From: Emydura subglobosa | Lineage: Eukaryota; Chordata; Testudines; Chelidae | Length of the DNA stretch: 64,000 nt | Direction of reading: 5' to 3' | Assembly: GCA_007922225.1 (NCBI GenBank) | Contig: ML679963.1 | Coordinates: 7,039,984 to 7,103,983, forward strand | Shown: piece by piece, positions 47,411-58,870 of the stretch | Numbering within the stretch: the first letter of the stretch is position 1 | Layout: each line of letters opens with the position of its first letter | Made by a program: the position numbers and the translations under genes | The notes under the pieces: model-generated | What the model was told of the DNA's origin: nothing | Seen by the model: only the letters and a program-made list of their open reading frames with translations | Databases searched by the model: none

Positions 47411-48719
47411 CTGTTGAGGGAAACACAGTGTTAGAGGATGAAAAATAAATATTTTCAAGTGATTTTAAGATCATTTTTTTATTTTGACTATAAAACTATG
47501 TTAAGAGTTGTAATATTGTTGACATGGAGCGTTACCAAATTGATTAGGCATCAGTGTTCTTGTATCATGTGCAAACTAAGTTTAATCTATATGTAGCTTC
47601 TCATTCTGTCTGTACATTCAAGTGCAAACAAGCAGGTAAAGGAGAACTTGGCTCCCCAAGCAAAGCCCAAAGAGATAGGGAGAGAGATTTGTGAGTTACC
47701 AAGGAAAATGAATAAAGATTTTGCATGCTGCAGTACAAACTCTACCAATTAACTGTCAAAAGCATCCTCCAGTCTCTTGCAAAGAGAAGAATGTAACATG
47801 CTGTATTAAACAAGCTGCACCTACATCGAGTTAATCAGTAGTATCAATGTCTGAACTGATTTATTTTCTAACAAACTACATAAAAAACCATCTCGCCAAA
47901 ACATTCTATTCCCTTCAATTTCAATATACAGAGCAATAAAACAAGTTGCTTACAGTAGTGATTTTTCAGAAATGTAGGAGACACTCAACAAGATCAACTC
48001 TGCCAGCTAGCTGTGCTATTTCACACCACATTCTGGGTGTTACATTCAGCAAGATTTCTGCCTATTCCTCCAACGCTAAAGAAAATTTCCTGTGCCACTG
48101 CAGATTCTTTATCTAGGTATATTTAATATTTTATATTTTATATTTATTTAGGTATACCTAGATATAATGAAAGGCTTACATTCTAAGACAGAAACTTACA
48201 TTATTAAACTGGATATCGACTGATCAGTAAAACCGATGCAATCCATACAAAACAATTAGTTCTCTTTACAAATTTCACTACATATTTCTGTAATGAGGCC
48301 TCTGGATAATCCTTGTGAGAAGATAGCCAGAGCAGCATTATGTAGTTAAAATTCAGTGCAATCTAATCAATATTTAGTACAGCACTTCATTTACTGTTTA
48401 CTATGCATTCATAAGGCAAATAACCTTAAAAAATGAGTTTGCTTAATTACAAGAGATACTGAAAGGAGACAGCTCACAAAAAATGCAATGCCAACAATGG
48501 CAATTGCTATTAGGATAATTTGCCATCATTACAACCTCTAGATTAAACATTTACTATGTTTAAAGAAGCTCCTGCCTTCTCTGAATGCAGACAGAGCTAT
48601 CAAAGACGTGTAAGAAATCCAAAACATGTTTTGGAATGCTTGCCAATTTGTACAACGATTTCAGACTGCCCTATGAAACACTTCCCTATTCATCTTTGAA
48701 ACTATGAAACAGATTAGAT

Positions 48720-48885
48720 AAAAAGGTTGCAGAATCCCCATCCTGGGAGGTCTTTAAGAACAGGTTAGAGAAATACCTGTCAGGGATGGTGTAATTGTAC
48801 TTAATCCTGCCTCAGCACCGGGGGATTGGCCGGATGACCTCTTGAGGTCCCGTTCAACATTCTAGGTCTATGACTCTCCACAGCT
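48720..48885 (+). mobile_element. CR1 LINE 3' end fragment
   Basis: 'gggaggtctttaagaacagg' and 'aatcctgcctcagcaccggg', then 'ggatgacctcttgaggtccc' and 'aggtctatgactct', form the sense 3' end of a CR1 element, 5'-truncated and lacking its terminal short repeats. Confidence 0.85.
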
Positions 48886-49084
48886 ATACTGGGAACAGAT
48901 GAACCTAGTCATTCACACTGTGTCTTTCTTTGCACACTTGACTTTAGTCTGCTGAGAAACAGAAACTGACAGCCCAGAACTTTCAAGAAGCAAGAGCTGG
49001 TAGTTAGGCTGGATAGAGTACAGTAATTAATTCATTTTGATGAGACTGTAAGTGTAGGTTTAGCATGTGTGTGATGAACTTTAA

Positions 49085-49205
49085 TTGTAACTATTTTTTA
49101 AATGAGAGAGAAATTTAATATTTTATTGATTTTATTGATCAAAAAATCCAATTTAAATACAAAATTGGATTTTTTTTTTAAATCGTTTATTTTTATCCAC
49201 CCTGA
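49085..49205. repeat. AT-rich palindromic dispersed repeat
   Basis: 'aaaaaatccaatttaaatac' pairs with 'aaaattggattttttttt', and the block ends 'atccaccctg', the signature of a very common vertebrate palindromic 'gatttaaatcaatccaccctg' element. Confidence 0.55.
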
Positions 49206-49458
49206 TTTTAAATAATAATACATGAATTTGTATTCCTCACTGTCAGAACCACAGAACCTATGACGCAAGCCAATGTGAATTTGGAACAAAAGCTGTAGTA
49301 CTGGAAAGCTTCTGTATCAAACCTGACAAAGTTTAGGGATTTGGAAAGTTCTATTGTAAATGAAAAAAATACGGACTTGGGTAAGACATTAAGCCACACT
49401 GAAGCGTAAGGATCTTTATACTTTTTTCCTTAAACTGTATTTGGGCAGAACGCTTTAC

Positions 49459-49536
49459 CTGGAACCAAGTTTTCATTGTAAATCCAAGGTGGCATCATTT
49501 GCTGGATTGAATCTTGGGAAGGAAATACTCCAACAC
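49459..49536 (-). CDS. SYNRG: SYNRG 78-nt coding exon
   Basis: Encodes residues 332-357, GVGVFPSQDSIQQM then MPPWIYNENLVP, leading into the EH domain. Matches human GVGVFPSQDPAQPRMPPWIY. Phase 1 on both sides; acceptor ATCTTTAG, donor GTAAAG. Confidence 0.96.
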
Positions 49537-49929
49537 CTAAAGATATACAAAATATTTAAAAAGGAGAAGAGAATCATATTAGGAGCACAGAGATTCAAAA
49601 CAGGAAAACATCTGACACAGTTTTTGGTATTTCAACCATCCCATTTCAGCCATGGAATCATCTGGCTACATGAAAACCACAAACAAACAGCTACAAAATT
49701 ATCTGAAACCGCAACAAAAATATAGTTACATGCACATGATGAAATAAAAAGCCACTCATTTTTCCAACTTCTCTCTTTGATCAGGAACACAAGTCACATC
49801 GATTCCAAACATTTCATAAATTGCAGTGGTTCTGCCATGTCTATTGCGTAAGGTTGATGGGCAGAACATTAAGGCTATTTGGGGAATAATTTAATTTAAT
49901 CACACATTGAAACAAGTTTAGGAAGCATT

Positions 49930-51590
49930 CTGTGTGTTTCATGGGTAAATTCCTCATGGTAAAAGCCACTAACCTGCTTTGTCTACCTGGCTTGCCCCAT
50001 TCGACCTGCAGAAGAAATTCCCCTCACCCCCTTATTACACCTAGTCATTCAGCTCCAGGAGGGGCATGGCTGTTGCTGCCACTGCAAAACTCTGCCCTCT
50101 CCAGGCCCCTGTAACTTGAATATTTCACTCCCCAGTCTCGAACATAATGTTTATTCCCCCCCTGGATTTCAGCAAGTTTGACCCTTCTCAGTCCCTGCTC
50201 TGATTCACCCTTTAGCAGATTCTATCTTCACTTGGGACTTAAATCAACATTCTGACAAGCCCTTTGATCCCTTTTCTAACCTGCCACCCATTCTTTCCTT
50301 CATCATGATCAATAAAACCTGCTTTTTTATTTCTTGTTTTTCTTATCACCTTCCCTACATTGACCTTTCCCTGGTTACAATGGAACACTTACTCCCATCA
50401 CCTGACTGCTGAGAAAGTGAGCTTCTTTCCACTCTGAAGAACCCGAATCCTGCTAATCTCTCCAACCTGGTTTGCTTGCCCTCTTCTTTGCTGACCTTTT
50501 CCCATATAGTTAAATGCAACATTTCCCTGTCCTCAGCTATTTCACACCTCTAATTCTACTTGGTTTACAGACCAGCTGTGGACCCCTGTGCATGCCAGCT
50601 GATGCATTGAGAAAAGTAGTGATGAATGTCCCATGCTTGTTCTTGATCTCCTCACACTCTACAGGGATTCCCTGTAAACCACAAAGTTTAATTTCTACTC
50701 ATCCCTAATTCCAAAGCTGCTAAGAACAGTTACTCCCCTCTTCCATATCAGCAATTCTCTTATTCAGCCAAGTAAGAGGCATTTGCTTTCTTCTTTCAGT
50801 CTAAGATTGCCCTAACTTGTAACTTTTTCTTCACCCTTAACTGCTCTTCCTCAGGCATTTCCTCCTTTTTCTCCTCGTCTCCTTTTACTTCCTTCCATTT
50901 TCGCTTCCACCAGAAATTTGATATTATTTTGCCCATAAAAAAATCTCACCTCTCCTATCATTTGCTCCCATCTCCTCAACCCTTGTTTCCTACTTTACTG
51001 CATTTACAATAGATTTCTTTACCTCTTGGTAACTTCCAGCTCTTTGAAGCCTGCACGGTCCACTAACTTCTTGGGATGACTTCCTTGTCCCCAGTATCAT
51101 CATATTATCTCTAACCTTCCCTTTCTCAAAGTACTTGGAAAGGTTGCACTCATCCTTCAAATCCTTTAACAATATCCTTTAACCATGGGGGTTTCTACTT
51201 GGGCCACAGAACAGAAGTGTTCTTCTATGTGTAGTTAGCTTCTGCTTTTCTGAAACAGAGCTTCCTTCTCCCCCTCACTAGATTCAAGTCATGGTGAATC
51301 ATTCCATCCTCTTAAAGAGTCCAAATCAAAGCAGGCCTCTCTGGCTCCTTCCTGTCATGGTTCTATTCTTACCTATGAAATTTCTGACTCTAGTAGTAAC
51401 TCCTCTACTTTCACATCATCTCCCTGCTGTTGATGCCATACTCTTCTTCTGCAGCTTTTGTTTGCTGCACTGCTTTTCTGCCTCATCAACTTTCCACTGA
51501 TTCTCAAATCACCCAGAAACATCTTTTTTCCTTTACCTCAACTTCTCTTTTCCCCGACCATTTTAATCTTTGCGACTAACTAGAGCGCAT
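49930..51590. repeat. Long pyrimidine-rich block, origin unknown
   Basis: For about 1.6 kb the plus strand is visibly enriched in C and T (many 'ctcctc', 'cttcc', 'cccctc' phrases), unlike flanking AT-rich intron. It could be an old LINE in antisense, since L2-type 3' regions have this bias, but no diagnostic match is certain. Frames are short. Confidence 0.35.
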
Positions 51591-51798
51591 CAAGTTTGTA
51601 CAAAAGACACAATATCATTATTTTGCTTTTATTGTATTGTAAACAAATGAGCAGCTCTTATTTCACGGTGTGCATTACAAATACTTTATTTCAAATTACA
51701 AAGTAAATGGATAACTTGAGCTACTAAAAAGCACTCACTGAAAATACTCAGTAATTTAATTTCGTCTTGTGACCAATAATTGGGGCGTATGTGTCTGT

Positions 51799-51825
51799 GG
51801 GGGAGGGGGGGGGGCGCGCGGGTGG
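51799..51825. repeat. G-rich tract with quadruplex potential
   Basis: Runs of 7 and 10 G separated by one A, followed by cgcgcggg and tgg on the plus strand (the strand opposite the SYNRG transcript). It is a possible DNA G-quadruplex. Confidence 0.6.
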
Positions 51826-52261
51826 CTGCACATTGGTGAGGCCCCAACTGTTAAGAGCAGTATCTTCAAACAGCAATACAAGTGTCATGTAGAAAAATTA
51901 ATTGAACTAAGGTACTGGAAAGACACCACAACCCCTTGAATTTTTAAATTCCGTTATCTCTATATTTTTAAAATTGACCTGAGTTTCAAGAACAGAGGCC
52001 TTGCAAAGCTACGTTCATGTCTCACCATAACTTGAGCACCCTGGACCAAGCACAACCTCAGAGCAATATCAAAACATACCAACCAACCAACAACTTCAAC
52101 CTGTTTTGGCTCAACGGTTCAAGTTCTCTGCAGTTTGTTTTATAGTCAGCAATACTAAAAATACAAGAATCTGCTTAGTTAATACTGTCAAAGTTTTGAG
52201 GCAGAATCTCATTTGTATCGGGTCTAGCTTGTGAAATTTTGACTTCTACAAAGCAGGCTTT

Positions 52262-52284
52262 AAAAAAAAAAAAAAAAAAAAAAA
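52262..52284. repeat. Poly(A) run, 23 bases
   Basis: Uninterrupted A run on the plus strand. No adjoining retroelement tail is recognised. Confidence 0.85.
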
Positions 52285-52764
52285 TGGCTAATGGTTATGG
52301 TATGAACTTGCCCAGCCATACAATTTAGCTTACCTAGAACATTTCCCTCTCTAGGAGTTGGGTGGAGACCCACTCTTCAGTATTAAGTTTCTCATGTGAG
52401 TGTTTTGGGGGTCCATGCCCCTCCACAACCCACCCAAATTAATAAAAATAATAAGAAAGCACACACAAACTAATAGGTTTTGCTGAAATAAGACGACAGA
52501 ATATTTTAAAACAGCAGAGAATCTGTTTAGAGAAACTTGTTAAAATGTTTATTTATTATAACAGTATATGCACGCTGGAAAGGATTCAGAGCAAATTCAT
52601 GGGCATGTTATTTGCAGTCAGGAGCAAGAGGCGTTGCCATGTTATTGAAGCAGGTATTCAGAGCAAAATTATGCAGCATTTGCCGTAGAATTAGTCTGTA
52701 AGGTGTTAGCATTCAAGCAGCACTCCATCAGATTTACACTTGGTCAAATGTTTCATTTGCTCAC

Positions 52765-52989
52765 CATGCTCTTCAACTGCTATGTTTTGTTCTGAAGCCT
52801 TGTGCGCCTCTGCAGCGGTGGTACCACTTACAAGTCCACCTACAGCATCCCCGTTATTCACGGTTACACTGGGATGAACTTGACTTGTGGCTGAGGCTTT
52901 ATGCCCAATTTCAGATGTTTTAAGTTTGGTTTGTTTCTGTCCAGATGCACTTAAATCATAAGTTAAGAGCGACGCCTCCAAGGAATAGC
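52765..52989 (-). CDS. SYNRG: SYNRG coding exon
   Basis: Encodes residues 257-331: YSLEASLLTYDLSASGQK, TSEIGHKASATSQVHPS, AVGGLVSGTTAAEAHKASEQ and NIAVEEHG. A variable, probably disordered stretch; human has the same framework (SGTTTAEAEKTSDQN). Phase 1 in and out; acceptor TTTGTCTAG, donor GTGAGC. Confidence 0.94.
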
Positions 52990-53938
52990 CTAGACAAACA
53001 GCAGGAGGAATTATGTATTTGATTATTCACCTTTGTATGTATTCTCCCCCCAAATCGTAATCGCACTCTCTCAAAGGAAAGATGTGTCAAGTCACACATA
53101 ATGGTACCAGTTAATGCAAGTGATGGCCGATTCTCTAGAGGAATCTGCCTTTGCTCAGGACACAAATGCATCAGCTCAAGCATTTTCTACTAGAACGTGA
53201 GCCTCCCCAACACAACGGGCTGGCATTGTACTTTTTTTCCCTTGTGCTTGTAATGAGCAGAACAGGGAATACACTTACTGCTGCACAGCCATCGAGTCAC
53301 TCCTGACTAGTAGCAGGAATAAGGGCTAAGGGCCTGATTCAAGGCCACTGAAATCTATGGGAGTCTTTACATCGACTGGATCAGCTATAAGAGGAGAGTG
53401 TGAAGTCAAGCTCCACATTAGCATAACAAGGCCTACATTTATGCCCATCTCTCACCTCTATTTCCTTCCCCCGCCCCCCCATGTCAGTCTCTTATGAATG
53501 AAGGAGATGGCACACAAGAGGCTTTAGACTCAGCTCTCTGTAAAGAGGAGGCAGGTGCATTCTACTTAACTTCCCTTGGTCCCCCACAAAATCTCCACTT
53601 ATATGTGCTAGAGCACAGCCACCTGCCTCAGGGCAGGGGGGAAGGAATTGCAGGCTCAATCTCATAATTATTTTCTCCCATAGTTCAGAAGGTTTCCACA
53701 CCAAAATTATACAAAGGCTTTGGTACAAGAGTGATCTTAAAGCATCTGCTAAATGTGCCAATTTCCCCCCACTGCCATGAAAAGAATTTTATTAGGATTT
53801 AATACAAACTTATTTCAATTTATCATTTACCTATATGTAATTTTTCTTAAATTGTATTACAAAAGGGTGTGTAAAAGCAAGGCAGGTAGTGTTTCCATGT
53901 AAATACAATCTCCAGCTATAGAACTAATGAAGGGTTAC
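52990..53938 (-). other. SYNRG: SYNRG intron
   Basis: Intron of 949 bases with a palindromic short repeat at 53325-53390. Otherwise not recognised. Confidence 0.7.
53325..53390. repeat. Palindromic short dispersed repeat
   Basis: 'gggcctgattcaaggccact' with 'gaaatctatgggagtcttta' and 'catcgactggatcag' is a diverged copy of the element with ends 'gggcctgatccaaagcccat'. Confidence 0.55.
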
Positions 53939-54241
53939 CTGTTTTATGGGTATTGTGCGAAGATGCAGAGGTAGAGAAATTAGGAACGTGGCCAATGGTA
54001 CCATGCAGGATGGAAGACCCTGGAATCTGGACTGAGGGCAGAGGTTTGACCACAGCCTTTTCTGAAAGCAGTTGCCCAGCCTGGGTGGTTGGGTGGAAAG
54101 ACTGAAAAGCCTGGGAAGAGGACTGAGGCACCAACGGTGGGGTTTCAACAGGCCCTTGTATAAAGTCACTAAATTCTTCATCATCAAGAAAAGCAGAGGG
54201 TTGGAAGACAGATACAGTAGAATGAGATGGCGTAAGGTGAT
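53939..54241 (-). CDS. SYNRG: SYNRG coding exon
   Basis: Encodes residues 156-256. It starts DHLTPSHSTVSVFQPSAF, contains the acidic ear-binding-type motif LDDEEFSDFIQGP, then SSSQAFQSFHPTTQAGQL and SASSHNTHKTG. Human has SSAFLDEEEFSDFMQGPVE at the same place. Phase 1 in and out; acceptor ATTTTACAG, donor GTAACC. Confidence 0.96.
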
Positions 54242-54600
54242 CTGTAAAATGGAATGAACACACGCAATGGAAGGCAATGAGGTAAAGAAACTTGATCAGG
54301 TGGAAAGGTGGGGGGAAATTTCTAAAAATAGCCATTATTAAATGTAAGAAACAGTGGTTGGGAAAAGTCAGTAGTATATACAGAACTATTTGACCAAAAT
54401 AATTAGAATATTTACCATTCTATCATTCAAGTTCAATCGGCAACACAAACGCAAGGTAAAATTCAGCTGCTTTTCTCCCTACCCCCCACTATTAACCCCT
54501 TCCAGGTTTTTATAACTTGTGCAATTGGGTGAAACTTGATACTTCCACGGTTTGTATTAAGGATTCCTCCACCTCTTGTATTAAGCACATAAAAAATGAA

Positions 54601-54805
54601 TGGAATCAGTGCTCTTTTGTGTTTAGAGCAGTGGATTGAGACTCAGGATATTTGAGTTCTATTCTCAACTCTGCCAGTAATTTGTTGTTACGCTTTAAAC
54701 AAATCACTTAAACCCGTCTCTCAACATCCCCATCAATAAAATGGGGATAATACTGACTTTGGTAAAGCACTTTGAGTTACTCAGATGAAAGGTGCTATGT
54801 AAACA
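54601..54805 (+). mobile_element. MIR/CORE-type SINE, nearly full length
   Basis: The order is tRNA-like head ('gtttagagcagtggattgag' then 'agttctattctcaactctgc'), core ('caaatcacttaaacccgtct', 'aaaatggggataatactgac') and tail ('gtaaagcactttgagttact', 'gaaaggtgctatgtaa'). This is the best preserved SINE of its kind in the window. Confidence 0.85.
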
Positions 54806-54869
54806 GAAAGTACATTAAACAGACTTGAAATAACCAGGTTATTCTTACAGGACAAGACTTTCTAATGTG

Positions 54870-54995
54870 ATTAGTGATCTTGGATGCCCAACTTGACACC
54901 TTAAAAGGTCCCCATCCTCTGAAAATCAGGCCTCTTTAATGTGTCTCAAGTTGAGAACCTACACATGTCAGCACCCAAATTCACTGGTCACGTTT
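54870..54995. repeat. Turtle-type dispersed repeat
   Basis: 'cttggatgcccaacttgaca' with 'ctctgaaaatcaggcctctt' and 'tcaagttgagaacctacaca' resembles a frequent reptile repeat with inverted 'tgggtgcccaacttgagaca' and 'tgattttcagaggtgctgag' parts. Confidence 0.5.
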
Positions 54996-57049
54996 GAAAA
55001 CCTTGGCCATACTACTCAGGTTATGTCATTCTAAACAGATCTACTGTAGAACAAAATGGCAGTTCCATAGCACAATTTGGCTAGACCCAAGAGATACAGT
55101 GGGAGCAAAAAAAGTGCTTTCCTAGGCAACGCTCCCTCAATGCAAAACAGCACAGCATGACCATTGCTGACTTTATTTACATGCATTTGAGCTAACCACT
55201 TTATCCTCCAATAGTTCTGTTTCATTGTACCACTTAGAGGTATTTCCATCAACACAAACAAACCTCTTAAATTAATCTACTTTTTAGGTAGGGGAGGTCA
55301 CCTTTATTCCATATATTGTATACATTCTTAATATGAACTAAGGGGCACCTAAAATTGGCAAATCCAGCTTAAATGACCACTAATGTATTGCTACAGTTTC
55401 TATTTCACTTCTACACGATCTTTAACTAAAAGCCAGCCTTTAATTAAAAACTAAGCAACACATTTTTGCTGTCCCACAAGAGTTCTCTTGAGAGGTTTCA
55501 AAAATATACTTTATTACAGGTTTCTGTTGCTGGAGAAAACTTCTATAGGGGTCACACTGGAAAGTGCATTAACCATAACAACACTGCTCTCCAAGGGAAT
55601 TTTCAGAGGAAAACTGAAGCACGAAAAGCACAAGAGACAGCAAGTACAACTTCCAGACAAAGTATTCAACACAGTGGCACAACACCCCATAATTTCACAG
55701 AACTATCCACTCAAGTGACAGTTCCTTTATGCAACACCTTGAGAAATAATATCAAAAGTTTGTGACCACTGGTTTGAATGCGTGAAAAATTCCACACAAA
55801 CAAGAAGTGTGAACAATAGTCCCTTTATAGGAATAAAATAGCATGAAAATGCTGTCTTTTTCTCAGCAACATTATTCTGGATTCACAGAGTTGGTTTAAT
55901 CCTGTACTGTGTTGCTAAATGTCAACATACGTCATGTCACTATTTCAAATCCTATATTTTTATCTCTGTATCAAGTTATTGTACTAGCTCATCTCAATTG
56001 CCTGCTTTTCCAAGGAAGTTATTTTTTCCAAGTCTGGATTATTGTGACACATTTATCTCAAGGACTTCATATTCAATAACACCATTTATTCCTTTAAATG
56101 GAGTTTTACGCATCAAATTAAAGCTATTGTGGATGAGATCTTGATTTTTCATTTAATATAATGACTGTTTATTTGCCATCTATTTCCTACAATGATTTCC
56201 AGTTTTGGTAATTGATTTTAAAACACCATGCCGCAAACATTATGAGCCACCAGCAACCCACAAGTTTGGTAGATACAGAAAACGTAGCAGCGGGTAATTC
56301 CACCATACCTCCATGTAAACTATGCAACTGGAATGTTCTACGTATCCATCCTGTAGTTTGAAATTAGGTCCAACTAGAATAGATCTGACAGATTTAGTGT
56401 GGTCTATGTACCAAACAAACCCATTACAAAACACCATTGTTCAAGGTATTTCCACTCATCAGTGGTTTATTTATCAGCCCAAATAACTTTAGATGTCACT
56501 GTTCAGATCTCTCTCTACCATAAGCGATCACAGAAAAACATCCAGAATTTTTAGGACAGGTGTCAAAATGGAATCTGTTACTTGAACACTTGCCAAAAAG
56601 TCACAAAATGCCAAAGTAGAAAGAGACTCTTCACTAATTTGGGCTGTTTTCTGTTCAGGTTCCTTGCAGTAGTGACCTATTTTAGTAATACAGTTCAGAA
56701 AAACACTGCTAGGGAATTGGCAAACTTACTAGATAGAGAAAAGTTATTGCATGAACTTGTGAGCAAGTTCAAGACCACCAACAAATAGCAATCAGAGGGA
56801 AGAGACACAGTGATGGAAAAGTTAGCTGTGGACAAGCTTAGCTAAATGAGGCTTCATTTCAGACAGGACAAAGGAGTTGGTTCCCCACAACTAACATTTT
56901 TTCTCTTTAGAGGGAATCTTTTATAACATCAAGTACTACTAATGTAGAACTCCTCCGAAGAGGGATTTTTAAAAGTTTTAATTTTCCCCATGTCCAGATA
57001 ATGGAATCTGAGCAAGCTATTATAGTATTGTGAAATAATGTTACAATGT

Positions 57050-57115
57050 TTTGATACTACTTAGCATGTTTTTAAGTGCTTTTCAGCTTCAAAGCATTCT
57101 ACAAACACTAATTAG
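57050..57115 (-). mobile_element. SINE tail-like fragment
   Basis: 'agtgcttttcagcttcaaag' followed by 'cattctacaaacactaatta' looks like the antisense end of a CORE SINE ('gcgcttttcatccaaagcgc'). Short and diverged. Confidence 0.4.
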
Positions 57116-57448
57116 TCATTTGACTAGAAAAAGAAACTCAGTTATAACATTTAGAAGTACAATGTATGAGGGAAATGGTAGATGCTGCAACTCAGTGTTA
57201 ACATTCAAACTAAAGTTGTCAGATTGGTATTTAAAGTTCTTTGACAAAATATTAGATCACAGCTTTTACCCATATATTTTATAAAGCATACTGCAGCTAG
57301 TATGAAAGCTTCACAGTTTACTGAATCATATGCAATATCCAGTTCAGCACAAACTGCCTGAATATGAAACAACTCAATGAAATAAAGGTTCTTACAGACA
57401 TGAGGCAGTGTAATACCACAGTCTTATTTTCAACTAAAGATAAAATAC

Positions 57449-57560
57449 CTGGCTTTTTTGGATGAGATGCTGGAGTGGGGTGCATTTTAGCATCTCTGGA
57501 AAACCCATCTAAATTTCCTTTAATAGCTTCCAAAGCATCATCTCGGCTCTTCTCACCTGT
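57449..57560 (-). CDS. SYNRG: SYNRG coding exon
   Basis: Encodes residues 119-155: TGEKSRDDALEAIKGNLD and GFSRDAKMHPTPASHPKKP, identical or nearly so to human. Phase 0 in and 1 out; acceptor CATGTTTCAG, donor GTATTT. Confidence 0.97.
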
Positions 57561-57666
57561 CTGAAACATGATAAAACAGCTGCTTTAAAAGCGACACAGT
57601 ACAACAACTCAGAATCTTTTTCCAACATTCACATCAGTTTTGTCTGTAAAAGTAGCAATGTTTGTT

Positions 57667-57670
<4 letters not shown>

Positions 57671-57716
<46 letters not shown>
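57671..57716. repeat. (TA)23 microsatellite
   Basis: Forty-six bases of perfect TA repeat, 111 bases upstream of the acceptor of the exon at 57449-57560 on the SYNRG strand. Likely polymorphic and able to form cruciforms. Confidence 0.95.
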
Positions 57717-57719
<3 letters not shown>

Positions 57720-58239
57720 TAAGATCTATTTTCCAGTGATGGCTTTGGTAAAGCGTAAACAGAAACTCTTTTACTAACAACATAATGTATTCAACAGGCT
57801 ACACAAAAACTGCAGCAGCAAAGGTTTTTCACCCATTGGCATTTACATGTCTTAAGATGGGAATTAAAATAGTGTGTACAAGCTGTGGAAACATACTGTT
57901 TAACAAGAATTCTTGTACTAAAAATCGACCCCAATTGTAAACTCAACTGTAAGAAGTATGTAAAAGTTCATGTCACAATAACCTATAACTTTTTGCCTGC
58001 TTGGAAATTAACCACAGGTCATTCAATAATGAGTGTTATGAACAAATGCCAGAGACCCAGGAAAATAAACTAGATTAGTCCAAACAAAGAGGACCTGCTG
58101 ATATTGGTTAAAGGACTATTGAAATCATTCTTGGTAAAAAAAAAAGAAGACGTGGAGCCAAAAATTAATTAACCAAAATTGGTGTGGTGGATAATTGGTG
58201 CACAAAATAATGAAGGAATGAACCATGTCACACCCCTTT

Positions 58240-58870
58240 TCCCTTTTGGGGGTTCTTAAAAAAAAAAAGATTTTTGGGGAAAAAACCTCATCTCCTGCCC
58301 CAATGCATCACAGCTCATCCTGACTCATCTCATCTTCCATAACCCTGAGATGGAGCAGATCAGATGGAAAGACTTTCTTCCTGAGAGGGAAGCCATTAGA
58401 CCTTGCTCTTCTTCAAGAACTTTGTTTTCACTTGTGAGTCCTGAGAATCATATCATCATGGCAGCCAGTCCTCAGCCCATCACAGGGATATCTAACTGTC
58501 AGCACAGCAGAGGCATGCAAGATCCTGTTCTGCCTGCCTTCCTTTTGTGTTACGTTTTGCACCCCCTTTCTACCTCCTATTCTCTCTCTGATTTTCTTGG
58601 CTTTTCATCAAATCCTGAAATCAACCGCACTGTATCAGCACAGAGAGTTGAGATGATCACAATCCTGCCCTAAGGAGAAAAGACCCAGATAACATCCCTG
58701 ATCGGACTATAAATTGGGCCCAAGCAACAGGTGCTGTGGTCGACCTGTCAGCCAGAGCATCCATTTGTAACTGACCACCCATCCAGTGTACCAAAAACAG
58801 CAACAAGAACCACATTTCCCAATCTTTTTTTATCCTCTTTCTTCTCAACCTTGTATCTGTCTGTTAAAAA
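58240..58870. repeat. Unidentified block, possible retroelement remnant
   Basis: This stretch has more GC and C/T-rich phrases than its surroundings ('ctgatcggactataaattgg', 'ccttgtatctgtctgttaaa' then 'aataaatg' on the plus strand). A U3-R-like end with a poly(A)-signal-like AATAAA (about 58868) suggests an LTR or other retroelement, but no coding match supports that. Confidence 0.25.

Larger units (their letters stand above)
47411..49458 (-). other. SYNRG: SYNRG intron
   Basis: 2.0-kb intron with a plus-strand CR1 tail (48720-48885) and a palindromic 'gatttaaat'-type repeat (49085-49205). No coding support. Confidence 0.7.
49537..52764 (-). other. SYNRG: SYNRG 3.2-kb intron
   Basis: No coding exon is supported. 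It contains a long pyrimidine-rich block (49930-51590), a G-rich tract (51799-51825) and a 23-A run (52262-52284). Confidence 0.65.
54242..57448 (-). other. SYNRG: SYNRG 3.2-kb intron
   Basis: No coding exon is supported. It holds a MIR/CORE SINE (54601-54805), a second turtle-type repeat (54870-54995) and a short SINE-tail-like fragment near 57050-57115. Confidence 0.7.
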
